Positions 25,971 through 34,335 of a stretch of 64,000 nucleotides of DNA are shown one piece after another (positions within the stretch are counted from its first letter, which is position 1; each line of letters opens with the position of its first letter). The stretch comes from Flavobacteriales bacterium (GTDB taxonomy: Bacteria; Bacteroidota; Bacteroidia; Flavobacteriales_F; PHOS-HE28), in contig JACJZF010000003.1 of the NCBI GenBank assembly GCA_020635725.1, positions 248,001 to 312,000 on the forward strand. Reading direction: 5' to 3'. The notes under the pieces were generated by a model. It saw only the letters and a program-made list of their open reading frames with translations, searched no databases and was not told where the DNA came from. Both the position numbers and the translations under genes were made by a program.

Positions 25971-28900
25971 TGCGAGTCCTGCTTGTGTTCGCCGTAATCA
26001 TCGGCTCCGCGAGCCTGCGGGGCCAGCAGGGCGATCACATGGATGAGCGTCATGCGCGCATCGCGGCCTTGTACGAGCAGGAGCGCTACGCGGAGATGAT
26101 CCGCGAGGTGGAGGCGCAGATCGCCGCAGCGCCTGCCACGACCTATGCGGATTCGCTGCATCGATACCTCTACAAGTACGGACGGGCGCATCGCAAGCTG
26201 CACGATGCAGCGGCGGGCATCGCCGCTGCGGAGCGCGTGCATGGGCTGGTGAAGGAGCGCGGCATCGCCTCGCACGAGCTGGAAGCCCTCTTCGACCTGA
26301 GTTGGATCTACTACGAAGCGGGCGATGTGAAGCAATGCGCGCGCGTCGATTCGATCGCGGTCGTCGTGGCGGACGGCGATGGGGACATCCCGTACAGCCA
26401 ACGCGGAAGGGCCCGTCAGTACCTGGCCTTCGACTATAGCATGCTGGGCCAGCATCGGAACTCCGCGAAGTGGGCGCTTGCCGCCATAGCGGAATACCAG
26501 AAGGCCGATACGGTGCCACCCTCGCAAGTGGCGGAGTCGTACACAGCGGTTGGTGCGGCGTACTGGCACCTGGGCCGCATCCGCGATGCGGAGTCCCAGT
26601 ACATGAAGGCCTTGGAGGTTCTCGGAGACGGTGCCGAGGAGGCCCTGTTCGTGCGCCGGGTCACCGCGTACGGCAATCTCGGCGTGCTCTGGCAAAGCGC
26701 CGGCGACCTCACGCGCGCCGGCAATTACTATCAGGCTAGCCTGCGCGGAAGCGATCACGTGATCGCCACCACCACCGATCAGTTCACGCGTGATGAGGCC
26801 ATCGTGAACCGCTCGCGCACCTACCTCAACCTGGCCACGATCTACTATGAGCTCGGCGATTTCGGACGTGCGCGGGAGCTGCTGGACATGGCGTACCGCG
26901 ACAGGAGCAGCGTGCTCGAACCGGATGACCCGCAGCTGTTGGCCGTGAAGGATCGCATCGCCGACCTGGAGATGAATGGGGGCGACCTCGCGAAGGCGGA
27001 ATTGTACGTCTCGGATTATCTGAAGGCCTGCGAGCACCGGTTCGGGCAACGGAGCGAGGAATACATCAGGGCGGCTTCGCGCCTGGGCGACATCGCCGAT
27101 CGCAAGGGCGAGTCGAGCCGTGCCGATTCTCTTCTGGGACTGAGCATCAGGGCCGGTCGCGAAGGGTCGGATACGGGCACCAACGTACTCCTCGCCCAAA
27201 CGCTCCGGAGCCGTGCGCGCTCTCGTGCGAAGCTCCACCGATTCGACGAGGCCCGTGCCGATCTGCTGGAAGCCCGGCGCATCGTGGTGGGCACATACGA
27301 CAGCGCGCACTACAAGGTCGCCACGGTCGATATCGCCTTGGCCGAAACGGCGCTTCAAGCAGGGGACGCGATCGCCGCACGCGAGCATGCGCGCTCCGCG
27401 CTGTCGATCCTCCAAGACCGGATCCAAGCGGCCGCTGGACCCCACACGCCGAAGACCTTCCCAGAGCCCCACCTGTTGCCGGATGCGGTTTACTGCAGCA
27501 TCGTGGCCGAGCGCCGGTTGAGCAGCACGCCGAAGGCGGATTGGAACGACTTGATCGATCTGGCGATACGGACGCTCGCGCGGAACAAACGCGGGATGTC
27601 CGACGAGGCATCCAAGCTGCTGCTCATCGGCGCGCAGAAGCGCCTGTTCAATCTCGCCATCGATCTCGCATACGAGGCCTATTCCGCAGGAGACCAGTCG
27701 GCGATCGATCGATTCCTCATGCTCTCCGAGGCGGACCGCACCATCCTCCTCAAGCAGCGCTTGAACGCGTTCGCCGGCATCCGATTCTCCGGGGTGCCGG
27801 ATTCAATCTTCGCCAAGGAGCAGGAGTTGCTCGCCGCCTTGGACCTGGATGCGGATGATCCCGCCTCGGCCACCGAGCTCCAGACGCATGAGCGGGCGTA
27901 CGCCGGGTTCCTTGCGAAGCTGGAGAACGAGTACCCCGCGTACCACCGCCTGCGCTACGGAGAAGCCACTATCCGGCTCGATGAGCTGCGCACCCGGCTC
28001 CTCAAGCCAGGGCGGCGCATCATCTCCTATGCGCGCACGGACAGCGCGCTGTACGCCCTGGTCATCGGGGCCAGCGATGCACGCCTTATGAAGCTCCCGG
28101 CTACAGGATTGAAGTCGGCCGTGCAGGTGCTGCACGAAGCGATCGCGGCACGTGACCCGAGCGGCTATGCGCGCGCTGCCGCTTCCTTGGGCTCCATGGT
28201 CTATGACCCCTTGAAAGATCTGGTCGGCAGCGATGAATTGCTGATCATTCCCGACGGGGAGCTCCACATCGTCAACTTCGAGGTGCTTCCCAGCGATAGG
28301 CCCTCGAGCGGCGGTGCCAGGGACCATCTGCTGATCGAGCGGCATGCGATCGCCTACCTGCTCAGCGCCACCACCGCCGTGCAGTTCGCCGATCTGGTGA
28401 AGGGCCGGTCCACCGGAACACTGGCCTTGGCACCCGGCTTCGCGGACGAAATGAAGCAGGCGTACCTCGCCAGTGTGAAGGATTCAACGCTGCTCGACCG
28501 CCGCTTCCTGCGCTTGGTGCGGCAACCCTTCGCCCTGCGCACGGCCGAAGACCTCGCGCGCACCATGCATGCGGAGCTGATGCTCGGCAGCGCGGCCTCG
28601 GAGCCTGCATTCCGTTCGTCGGCCGCACGGTATGGCATCCTCCACCTGGGCACGCATGCCGAGATGAACGCCGCCTCACCGATGTATTCGCGGCTCGTGC
28701 TCAGCAAGGATGGCCCGGGTACGGACCCCGATGCCGATGGGTACCTGCACGCCTACGAGATCTACGAGCTCGACCTGCGCGCGCAGCTGGCCGTGCTCAC
28801 CGCCTGCGAGACCGGCACCGGACTGAACGATGGGGAGGGTGTGCGCTCCTTGGGCTACAGTTTCGCCTATGCCGGTTGCCCCAGCCTGGTGATGTCGCTC

Positions 28901-29191
28901 TGGAGCATCGACGAGAAGACCTCCTCGGAGATCATCGCTCGCTTCTATGAGTACCTCGCCGATGGCATGCCCAAGCATGAGGCGTTGCGCAAGGCCAAGC
29001 TCGGCTATCTGGAGTCCGCATCCGATGAGCTGCGGCAGCCTTACTACTGGGCCGGATTGATTCTCGTGGGCGACGTGGAACCGGTATCCACGGAGCGGGC
29101 CTGGTGGCCGTGGCTGCTCGTCGGGCTCATGGTGATTCTGGCCGCACTTCTCGTTCGGTGGGGGCGGAAACGAGAGCGGCGCCCACACTGA
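25970..29191 (+). CDS. Exported, membrane-anchored TPR-CHAT caspase-like protease
   Basis: 1073 aa. A signal peptide (MRVLLVFAVIIGSASLRG) precedes TPR repeats over about 30-480 (VAESYTAVGAAYWHLGRIRDAESQYMKALEVLG). A CHAT peptidase domain spans about 720-1035: IPDGELHIVNFEVLP, the catalytic His region LHLGTHAEMN (His896) and the catalytic Cys region VLTACETGTG (Cys946). It ends with one membrane helix at about 1045-1062 and a basic tail RWGRKRERRPH, so the predicted topology is periplasmic TPR-CHAT with a cytoplasmic tail. Start ATG 25970 overlaps the preceding stop. As third gene of a sigma operon it is a candidate protease acting on the anti-sigma-like protein. The His and Cys are both present, so it should be catalytically competent. 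Confidence 0.92.
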   Translation: MRVLLVFAVIIGSASLRGQQGDHMDERHARIAALYEQERYAEMIREVEAQIAAAPATTYADSLHRYLYKYGRAHRKLHDAAAGIAAAERVHGLVKERGIASHELEALFDLSWIYYEAGDVKQCARVDSIAVVVADGDGDIPYSQRGRARQYLAFDYSMLGQHRNSAKWALAAIAEYQKADTVPPSQVAESYTAVGAAYWHLGRIRDAESQYMKALEVLGDGAEEALFVRRVTAYGNLGVLWQSAGDLTRAGNYYQASLRGSDHVIATTTDQFTRDEAIVNRSRTYLNLATIYYELGDFGRARELLDMAYRDRSSVLEPDDPQLLAVKDRIADLEMNGGDLAKAELYVSDYLKACEHRFGQRSEEYIRAASRLGDIADRKGESSRADSLLGLSIRAGREGSDTGTNVLLAQTLRSRARSRAKLHRFDEARADLLEARRIVVGTYDSAHYKVATVDIALAETALQAGDAIAAREHARSALSILQDRIQAAAGPHTPKTFPEPHLLPDAVYCSIVAERRLSSTPKADWNDLIDLAIRTLARNKRGMSDEASKLLLIGAQKRLFNLAIDLAYEAYSAGDQSAIDRFLMLSEADRTILLKQRLNAFAGIRFSGVPDSIFAKEQELLAALDLDADDPASATELQTHERAYAGFLAKLENEYPAYHRLRYGEATIRLDELRTRLLKPGRRIISYARTDSALYALVIGASDARLMKLPATGLKSAVQVLHEAIAARDPSGYARAAASLGSMVYDPLKDLVGSDELLIIPDGELHIVNFEVLPSDRPSSGGARDHLLIERHAIAYLLSATTAVQFADLVKGRSTGTLALAPGFADEMKQAYLASVKDSTLLDRRFLRLVRQPFALRTAEDLARTMHAELMLGSAASEPAFRSSAARYGILHLGTHAEMNAASPMYSRLVLSKDGPGTDPDADGYLHAYEIYELDLRAQLAVLTACETGTGLNDGEGVRSLGYSFAYAGCPSLVMSLWSIDEKTSSEIIARFYEYLADGMPKHEALRKAKLGYLESASDELRQPYYWAGLILVGDVEPVSTERAWWPWLLVGLMVILAALLVRWGRKRERRPH

Positions 29192-29199
29192 GCGCCGCT
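29175..29199. terminator. Bidirectional stem-loop between convergent CHAT and atpC genes
   Basis: AGCGGCGC (29175-29182) pairs with GCGCCGCT (29192-29199) around a nine-base loop that contains the CHAT stop codon. It sits between two convergent genes whose stops are about 33 nt apart, a normal place for a shared terminator. No U-tract is present. Confidence 0.5.
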
Positions 29200-29224
29200 A
29201 TGCGTTGCATGATCCGCGCGGAAC

Positions 29225-29458
29225 TTACTCCGCCAGCACCAGCACGGTGTTGTTCATCACCTCTACCACACCGCCCTTCACCGGGAATACCTCCTCGCCG
29301 GACTCGGTGCGCAGCTTCACATCACCGGCCTTCAGCACCGTGATCAGCGGAGCGTGGTTGTTCAGGAAGCCCATGCTGCCGTCAACGCCGGGCACCACTA
29401 CGCTTTTCGCCTCGCCCTTGAAGAGCTCCTTGTCCGGGGTGATTATTTCCACTCTCAT
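29225..29458 (-). CDS. atpC: F1Fo ATP synthase epsilon subunit, short form
   Basis: 77 aa from the ATG at 29458 (MRVEIITPDKELFKGEAKSV). Residues match the N-terminal beta-sandwich of epsilon (VPGVDGSMGFLNNHAPLITVLKAGDV). The protein ends right after this domain and lacks the C-terminal helical hairpin that, in longer forms (about 130-140 aa), inhibits ATP hydrolysis. Short epsilons are common in Bacteroidota. It lies downstream of atpD across a 108-nt gap holding a GTTGAG-type repeat, in the usual atpD-atpC order and separate from the other ATP synthase genes. Confidence 0.93.
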   Translation of the reverse strand: MRVEIITPDKELFKGEAKSVVVPGVDGSMGFLNNHAPLITVLKAGDVKLRTESGEEVFPVKGGVVEVMNNTVLVLAE

Positions 29459-29460
29459 TT

Positions 29461-29566
29461 CAGCGGAGGTTTGGGGATTGATGTTGGGGGTTGAGTGCTG
29501 TTGATCCGACCATGCCGGAGGGCTGTTCAACCCTCAACCCATGTCAACATTCAACACTCAACTGAC
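29461..29566. repeat. GTTGAG-type microrepeat palindrome between atpC and atpD
   Basis: The gap contains GTTGGGGGTTGAGTG on one side and CAACCCTCAACCC...CAACACTCAACTGAC on the other, so the two halves are roughly inverted copies of GGTTGAG words. It shares vocabulary with 2408-2478 and 31190-31370 but has no GTCATT core. Confidence 0.55.
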
Positions 29567-31078
29567 TTAGGCCTTGGCAGCCTCGGCCATCATCTTCTTG
29601 CCGGCGGCGATCACGTCCTCGATGTTGCCCTTCAGGTTGAAGGCCGTCTCGGGGTACTGGTCCATCTCGCCGTCCAGGATCATGTTGAAGCCCTTGATGG
29701 TCTCCTCGATCGGCACCATCACGCCCTTGAGGCCGGTGAATTGCTCGGCCACGAAGAAGGGCTGGCTCAGGAAGCGCTGCACCTTACGGGCGCGGTTCAC
29801 GGCCATCTTGTCCTCCTCGCTCAGCTCGTCCATGCCCAGGATGGCGATGATGTCCTGCAGTTCCTTGTAGCGCTGGAGGATGGCCTTCACGCGCTGGGCG
29901 CAGTCGTAGTGCTCATCACCCACAATGGCGGGGGTGAGGATCCGGCTGGTGGAATCGAGGGGGTCCACCGAGGGGTAGATTCCGAGCTCGGCGATCTTCC
30001 GGCTCAACACCGTGGTGGCATCGAGGTGGGCGAAGGTGGTCGCGGGGGCGGGATCGGTCAAGTCATCCGCAGGCACGTACACGGCCTGCACGCTGGTGAT
30101 CGAGCCGCGCTTCGTGGAGGTGATGCGCTCCTGCATGGCGCCCATCTCGGTGGCCAGGGTGGGCTGGTAACCCACGGCGCTGGGCATACGGCCCAGCAGC
30201 GCGCTCACCTCGGAGCCCGCCTGGGTGAAGCGGAAGATGTTGTCCACGAAGAAGAGGATGTCGCGGCCGCCGCTCTGCTCATCGCCATCGCGGAAGTACT
30301 CGGCGATGGTAAGGCCGCTCAGCGCCACGCGGGCACGGGCTCCCGGAGGCTCGTTCATCTGCCCGAACACGAAGGTGGCCTGGCTGCTCTCCAGCCCTTG
30401 GTAATCCACCTTGTTCAGGTCCCAGCCGCCTTCCTCCATGCTGTGCTTGAAGTCGTCGCCGTACTTGATGATGCCGGCCTCGATCATCTCGCGGAGCAGG
30501 TCGTTCCCCTCACGGGTGCGCTCGCCCACGCCAGCGAACACGCTGTAGCCGCTATGGCCCTTGGCGATGTTGTTGATCAGCTCCTGGATCAGCACCGTCT
30601 TGCCCACACCGGCGCCACCGAACAGACCGATCTTACCGCCCTTGGCGTAAGGCTCGATCAGGTCGATGACCTTGATGCCCGTGAAGAGCACCTCGGTGCT
30701 GGTGCTCAGCTCCTCGAATTTCGGGGCCTCGCGGTGGATGGGGTAGCTCTTGTCCGTGCTCACGGTCTTCATGCCATCGATGGCATTGCCCGTCACGTTG
30801 AAGAGGCGGCCTTTGATGGCATCGCCCACCGGCATGCTGATGGGCTTGCCCATGCCCTCGACCTTGGTGTCGCGGGCCACGCCGTCGGTGCTCTCCATGG
30901 AGATGGCGCGCACGGTGTCCTCACCTATCAGCTGCTGGGTCTCGAGCACGAGGGTCGTGCCGTCGGCGCGGGTGATGTGCAGCGCGTCGTAGATGTTCGG
31001 CAGGTCGTTGCCGGACTCGAAGCGTACGTCGACCACCGGTCCGATGACCTGGACGACCTTTCCGATGTGCTTGGCCAT
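29567..31078 (-). CDS. atpD: F1Fo ATP synthase beta subunit
   Basis: 503 aa, full length. It has P-loop GGAGVGKTV (about 154-162), the GERTREGNDL motif with catalytic Glu, Walker B region DILFFVDNIFRF and the ALLGRMPSAVGYQPTL segment, all hallmarks of the catalytic beta subunit. It catalyses ATP synthesis in the F1 head at the inner membrane. Start ATG 31078 gives MAKHIGKVVQVIGPVVDV. A candidate Bacteroidota promoter lies at 31125-31155. atpC follows downstream. Confidence 0.98.
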   Translation of the reverse strand: MAKHIGKVVQVIGPVVDVRFESGNDLPNIYDALHITRADGTTLVLETQQLIGEDTVRAISMESTDGVARDTKVEGMGKPISMPVGDAIKGRLFNVTGNAIDGMKTVSTDKSYPIHREAPKFEELSTSTEVLFTGIKVIDLIEPYAKGGKIGLFGGAGVGKTVLIQELINNIAKGHSGYSVFAGVGERTREGNDLLREMIEAGIIKYGDDFKHSMEEGGWDLNKVDYQGLESSQATFVFGQMNEPPGARARVALSGLTIAEYFRDGDEQSGGRDILFFVDNIFRFTQAGSEVSALLGRMPSAVGYQPTLATEMGAMQERITSTKRGSITSVQAVYVPADDLTDPAPATTFAHLDATTVLSRKIAELGIYPSVDPLDSTSRILTPAIVGDEHYDCAQRVKAILQRYKELQDIIAILGMDELSEEDKMAVNRARKVQRFLSQPFFVAEQFTGLKGVMVPIEETIKGFNMILDGEMDQYPETAFNLKGNIEDVIAAGKKMMAEAAKA

Positions 31079-31124
31079 GAGCGAGTTGTGCTGTAGATAT
31101 GGGGCAGGCCCCGTTTTGCGGGCG

Positions 31125-31155
31125 CGAAGGTAGGACTTACGCGCCCAAGGGCCAA
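31125..31155 (-). promoter_or_regulatory. Candidate housekeeping promoter of atpDC
   Basis: On the minus strand TTGG (31155-31152), 19 nt, then TACCTTCG (31132-31125), one mismatch from the Bacteroidota -7 element TAnnTTTG with a -33 TTG-type block. Predicted leader to the atpD ATG is about 40 nt. Confidence 0.45.
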
Positions 31156-31189
31156 CGGGTCTTGTGAACAGGTGTTGAAGGCAGCTGTG

Positions 31190-31370
31190 ATGGGGAGCGG
31201 AGGTTGCTGTGGGTTGGGAGTTGGGGGTTGCGGGCCGATGCGGTGCGGTGGTCGTGGCATTGCACGCTGTTACCCGCGACCCCCAACTCCCAATCAGTCA
31301 TTCCGAGCGAAGCGAAGGAACAACTCCCAACATCCTTCAACCCACAACACGGCATACCCGACCTTCGCCC
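31190..31370. repeat. Composite dispersed palindrome between atpD and ribF
   Basis: A near-perfect 22-bp inverted pair GTTGGGAGTTGGGGGTT.. at 31213-31234 and its complement at 31273-31294 flanks about 38 nt. It is followed by a GTCATTCCGAGCGAAGCGAA block at 31297-31316 and a further run of CAACTCCCAAC/CAACCCACAAC words to 31352. The GTCATT block is the same element as on the minus strand at 2408-2478, with TTCC/GGAA replacing TTGC/GCAA. It fills most of the 295-nt divergent region; apart from it and the atpD promoter I see nothing else there. Confidence 0.75.
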
Positions 31371-31373
31371 CTG

Positions 31374-32306
31374 ATGCAGGTCCATACCGACATCGCCGAC
31401 TTCAAGGGCGTGAAGCGCCCCGTGCTCACCACGGGCACCTTCGACGGGGTGCACAAGGGGCACCGGGCCATCCTGAAGCGGCTCATCGCCCGGGCCCGCA
31501 AGGAGGAGGGGGAGAGCGTGCTCTTCACCTTCCACCCGCACCCGCGCATGGTGCTCTTCCCCGGTGATAACGACCTGAAGCTGCTGAGCACACAGGAGGA
31601 GAAGCGCGCCCTGCTGGCCGAGGCCGGGCTCGATCACCTGCTCGTGGTGCCCTTCAGCCGGCAGTTCTCGCGCATGCACGCCGTGGATTATGTCCGCGAC
31701 CTCCTCGTGGGCGCCATCGGGGTGCGTTCCATCGTCATCGGCTACGACCACCGTTTCGGGCGCAACCGCGAAGGCGACCTGATGCTCCTGCGGCGGCTCG
31801 GCGACGTGTACGGCGTGGAGGTGGAGGAGATACCGGCCCAGGAAGTGGATCACGTGAAAGTGAGCAGCACCAAGATCCGGCAGGCCTTGCAGGCCGGCGA
31901 CGCGGCATCGGTCAGCGAGCTGCTCGGCTATGATTATCCCCTCAGCGGCGTGGTGGTGAAGGGCGATCAGCTGGGGCGCACCATCGGTTACCCAACGGCC
32001 AACATCGGAGCCATCGACCCCTACAAGCTCATTCCGGGTGATGGCGTTTACGCGGTGCGCGTGCACTTGAAGGACGGCGAGCGCCAAGGCATGCTCTACA
32101 TCGGTGAGCGGCCCACGGTGAGCGGCGGCTTGAAGCGCAATGTCGAGGTGAACATCTTCGACTTGGACCGCGATCTGTACGGAGAGGCCATCACCGTGCG
32201 TTTCATCGATCGCATACGGGCCGATCAGCGCTTCGAGAGCATGGATGCCCTGCGCGATCAGCTCCACGCCGATAAACGCATCGCCCTGCAACGACTGAAC
32301 CGGTAG
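31374..32306 (+). CDS. ribF: Bifunctional riboflavin kinase / FAD synthetase
   Basis: 310 aa from ATG 31374; earlier in-frame codons fall in the repeat region and are rejected. The N-terminal nucleotidyltransferase domain has TGTFDGVHKGH (about 20-30) and a later KVSSTKIRQAL (ISSTxxR-type) motif. The C-terminal flavokinase domain has GRTIGYPTANI and ends with YGEAITVRFIDRIRADQRFESMDALRDQL. It converts riboflavin to FMN and then FAD in the cytoplasm. Only two bases separate it from the LRR gene downstream, suggesting one transcript. Confidence 0.96.
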   Translation: MQVHTDIADFKGVKRPVLTTGTFDGVHKGHRAILKRLIARARKEEGESVLFTFHPHPRMVLFPGDNDLKLLSTQEEKRALLAEAGLDHLLVVPFSRQFSRMHAVDYVRDLLVGAIGVRSIVIGYDHRFGRNREGDLMLLRRLGDVYGVEVEEIPAQEVDHVKVSSTKIRQALQAGDAASVSELLGYDYPLSGVVVKGDQLGRTIGYPTANIGAIDPYKLIPGDGVYAVRVHLKDGERQGMLYIGERPTVSGGLKRNVEVNIFDLDRDLYGEAITVRFIDRIRADQRFESMDALRDQLHADKRIALQRLNR

Positions 32307-32308
32307 CC

Positions 32309-32902
32309 ATGAGGCCGCTCTTCCTCCTCTCCCTCGTACTGCTCTCCATGGCCGCGCGCGCGCAAGTGCTCTCGCAGGCCGAGCTGGACACGGCCAAGGT
32401 GTACCGCAGTCTGGAGCGCGCCTTGGCGGAGCCCGATCGCGTTTATCGGCTCGATCTCAGTGGCAAGAAGCTGAAGACCCTGCCCGAAGAGCTCCGCCTC
32501 CTGCGCAACCTCAACGCCCTCGACCTCAGCGGCAAAAAGCTGAAGTCGCTGCCGGCCTGGCTCGGCGATTTCACCAGCATGCAGGAGTTCCGCGCCTCGC
32601 GCAACAAGCTCACGGAGTTCCCCGAGGCCATCTGCAAATGGCGGCGCCTCAAGCGGCTCGACCTCAGCCGCAACGCCCTGCCCGGCCTTCCCCGCTGCAT
32701 CGGAGCCTTGCGCGAGCTGGTCTCCATGGATCTCTGGGACAACGACCTGGTGGACTTCCCAGAAGAGATGGAGCGCATGGATGCCTTGCGTTTCATGGAT
32801 CTGCGCAACATCCAATTCGAGCAGCCCGAGATGGACCGGATTCAGGAGCTGCTGCCCAAGACCAAGATCCATTTCAGCCCGGCCTGCAATTGCGGCATGT
32901 AG
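32309..32902 (+). CDS. Small exported leucine-rich repeat protein
   Basis: 197 aa. A signal peptide (MRPLFLLSLVLLSMAARAQ) is followed by five or six leucine-rich repeats of about 23 residues, for example LDLSGKKLKTLPEELRLLRNLNA and LDLSGKKLKSLPAWLGDFTSM. The C-terminus is Cys-containing (SPACNCGM). LRR proteins bind other proteins; the partner is unknown. It follows ribF by two bases and precedes pnuC by 85 nt. No T9SS tail is present. Confidence 0.85.
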   Translation: MRPLFLLSLVLLSMAARAQVLSQAELDTAKVYRSLERALAEPDRVYRLDLSGKKLKTLPEELRLLRNLNALDLSGKKLKSLPAWLGDFTSMQEFRASRNKLTEFPEAICKWRRLKRLDLSRNALPGLPRCIGALRELVSMDLWDNDLVDFPEEMERMDALRFMDLRNIQFEQPEMDRIQELLPKTKIHFSPACNCGM

Positions 32903-32987
32903 TGCAGGTTGAAGCTTGGGTGTTGACGAAGTCGACGCACTGGAGTCAACCCGCGACCTTTGCCGACCTTCAACTCCCCACCTTCAG
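32903..32987. repeat. Degenerate inverted repeat between LRR gene and pnuC
   Basis: The spacer holds AGGTTGAAGCTTGGGTGTTGA on the left and GACCTTCAACTCCCC on the right, an imperfect inversion of GGTTGAAG words, plus GTTGACGAAGTCGAC. It resembles the other GTTGAG-type spacers but is more degenerate. Confidence 0.4.
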
Positions 32988-33554
32988 TTGAACTGGACGT
33001 TGATCGAAGCCGTGGCGGCTGCCGGCAATCTGGCTTACACAGTCCTCATGCTCTATGAGAAGCGTGTGGGCTGGCTCTTCGGCATTGGGGCCTCGTTGCT
33101 GGGCATGGCCCTCTTCAGGGAACAACAGGTGTACGCGCAGGTGGCGCTCAACGCCTTCTATGTGGTCATGGGCGTGTATGGCTGGTGGTCGTGGCGCGGG
33201 AGCGCTGGCAAGGAACTTCCGATCACGCGTCAGCCGGTGTCCTTCCATGCGGGCATCATCGTCCTCGGTGGGCTCTTCAGCCTGGCGCTCGCACTGTTGC
33301 TGAAGCTGCTGCCCGACGCGCGCTACACCGGCCTCGATGGCTTCGCCACGGCCTTCAGCCTGCTGGCCACCTGGATGCTGGCGCGCAAGATCCTGGAGAA
33401 CTGGGCCTATTGGATCGTGGCCGATGCCGTGGCCATCGTCCTCTACGTCTTGCTCGGCCTCTGGTGGTACGCCGCGCTCTACGCCATCTACGTGGTGCTC
33501 TCCGTCTCAGCGCTGGTGCGGTGGAACAGGGAATGGCGATCCGCTCAAGGTTGA
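32988..33554 (+). CDS. pnuC: PnuC-family vitamin-precursor transporter
   Basis: 188 aa, with about seven membrane segments. Family motifs are visible: NLAYTVLMLYEKRVGWLFGIGASLLGMALF, QVALNAFYVVMGVYGWWSW and the C-terminal ENWAYWIVADAVAIVLYV. The start is taken as TTG 32988, giving MNWTLIEA; an upstream TTG at 32916 would add residues encoded by the spacer repeat. PnuC proteins carry out facilitated uptake of nicotinamide riboside, but PnuT-type members in Bacteroidota carry thiamine. A NadR-like kinase (36268) and a TPP-riboswitch receptor (36922) lie nearby, so both substrates are plausible. Its 3' end overlaps the convergent lycopene cyclase by 10 bp. Confidence 0.9.
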   Translation: MNWTLIEAVAAAGNLAYTVLMLYEKRVGWLFGIGASLLGMALFREQQVYAQVALNAFYVVMGVYGWWSWRGSAGKELPITRQPVSFHAGIIVLGGLFSLALALLLKLLPDARYTGLDGFATAFSLLATWMLARKILENWAYWIVADAVAIVLYVLLGLWWYAALYAIYVVLSVSALVRWNREWRSAQG

Positions 33555-34252
33555 TCCACCACGGAGCCATGGTCGCGTTTCAGCGGCCGCTCATAGAACG
33601 TGATGGTCAGCAGCAGGAAGAACAGCAGATAGATGCTGTCCTCGACGGGGATCGTGTTCATGCGCAGCCCGAGGTTCTCGGCATCGTTGTACCACACGAT
33701 CGGCTCGGGGAGCAGCCAGCCGGTGAGGATGCCGTTCACGATGAAGAAGGGGATGAGGCTGATGGCATAGCCCAGGTAGAAACGACCGAGCCATGGCGTG
33801 CGCGCGATCACATGCCCGGCGAGCAACGCAGCGGTGGAGAGGAAGGTGACCGCCGTGTACACGCGGTGGATGTGGAGCACGCCCACCACCAGCAGCACGG
33901 CGATCAGGGCTACGCTCATCGGACGGGCGACGGCGCCGAGCACATCACGCTTCACGGCATAGCGCATCACCTCGTACAGGTACACGCAGGAGTACGGGAT
34001 CGCGATGAAGAAGAGCCACTCCTCCAAGGGCAGATGGAGGAAACGAATGCCCAGCGTGTAGCGCTCGCTGAAGCCCCATACCCCATGCGCCGTGAAGAGC
34101 GCATCCCAGGCGATGAAGACCGCCATCATCACCAACATGCCGGTGAATAGCCCGCGCCACTTGCGCCAGTACGCGATCCGCGGCTCGAAACTGGCGGCCA
34201 ACGGGAAGGCGATGCTCAAGGCGTCGAGGCCGAGGTAGTACCAGCGTTCCAT
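33545..34252 (-). CDS. Lycopene beta-cyclase, CrtYc/CrtYd fused type
   Basis: 235-aa multi-pass membrane protein from ATG 34252 (MERWYYLGLDALSIAFP). It has two copies of the CrtYc/Yd-type motif PLEEWLFF near residue 75 and PVEDSIYLLFF near 205, plus FEPRIAYWRKW and DALFTAHGVWGF, as in the fused lycopene cyclases of Bacteroidota and archaea. It closes the psi ends of lycopene to beta rings in the carotenoid pathway at the inner membrane. No other carotenoid genes are in the window. It converges with pnuC and overlaps its last 10 bases. Confidence 0.88.
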   Translation of the reverse strand: MERWYYLGLDALSIAFPLAASFEPRIAYWRKWRGLFTGMLVMMAVFIAWDALFTAHGVWGFSERYTLGIRFLHLPLEEWLFFIAIPYSCVYLYEVMRYAVKRDVLGAVARPMSVALIAVLLVVGVLHIHRVYTAVTFLSTAALLAGHVIARTPWLGRFYLGYAISLIPFFIVNGILTGWLLPEPIVWYNDAENLGLRMNTIPVEDSIYLLFFLLLTITFYERPLKRDHGSVVDQP

Positions 34253-34285
34253 GCTCGGCCAAAGGAACACCGCTGGCCGTGAAAA

Positions 34286-34319
34286 GTGCGGCGGCGGTGA
34301 GCACTCACCGCCGCCGCAC
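34286..34319 (-). terminator. Strong rho-independent-like terminator after the T9SS gene
   Basis: GTGCGGCGGCGGTGA and its exact complement form a 15-bp GC-rich stem with a four-base loop. On the minus strand it is followed by CTTTTC. It lies 16 nt beyond the stop codon at 34336 and ahead of the lycopene cyclase. Confidence 0.8.
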
Positions 34320-34335
34320 CCTTGTATCGGAAGGG

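Noticed and set aside
24649..29191. Type III-E CRISPR (Craspase) locus
   Set aside because: The CHAT gene is next to a sigma factor as in Craspase loci, but there is no gRAMP/Cas7-11, no CRISPR array, and this CHAT protein is exported and membrane anchored.
31137..32291. 384-aa minus-strand frame over ribF
   Set aside because: It is opposite ribF and its last part translates the dispersed repeat (FASLGMTD-type peptide), a well-known artefact.
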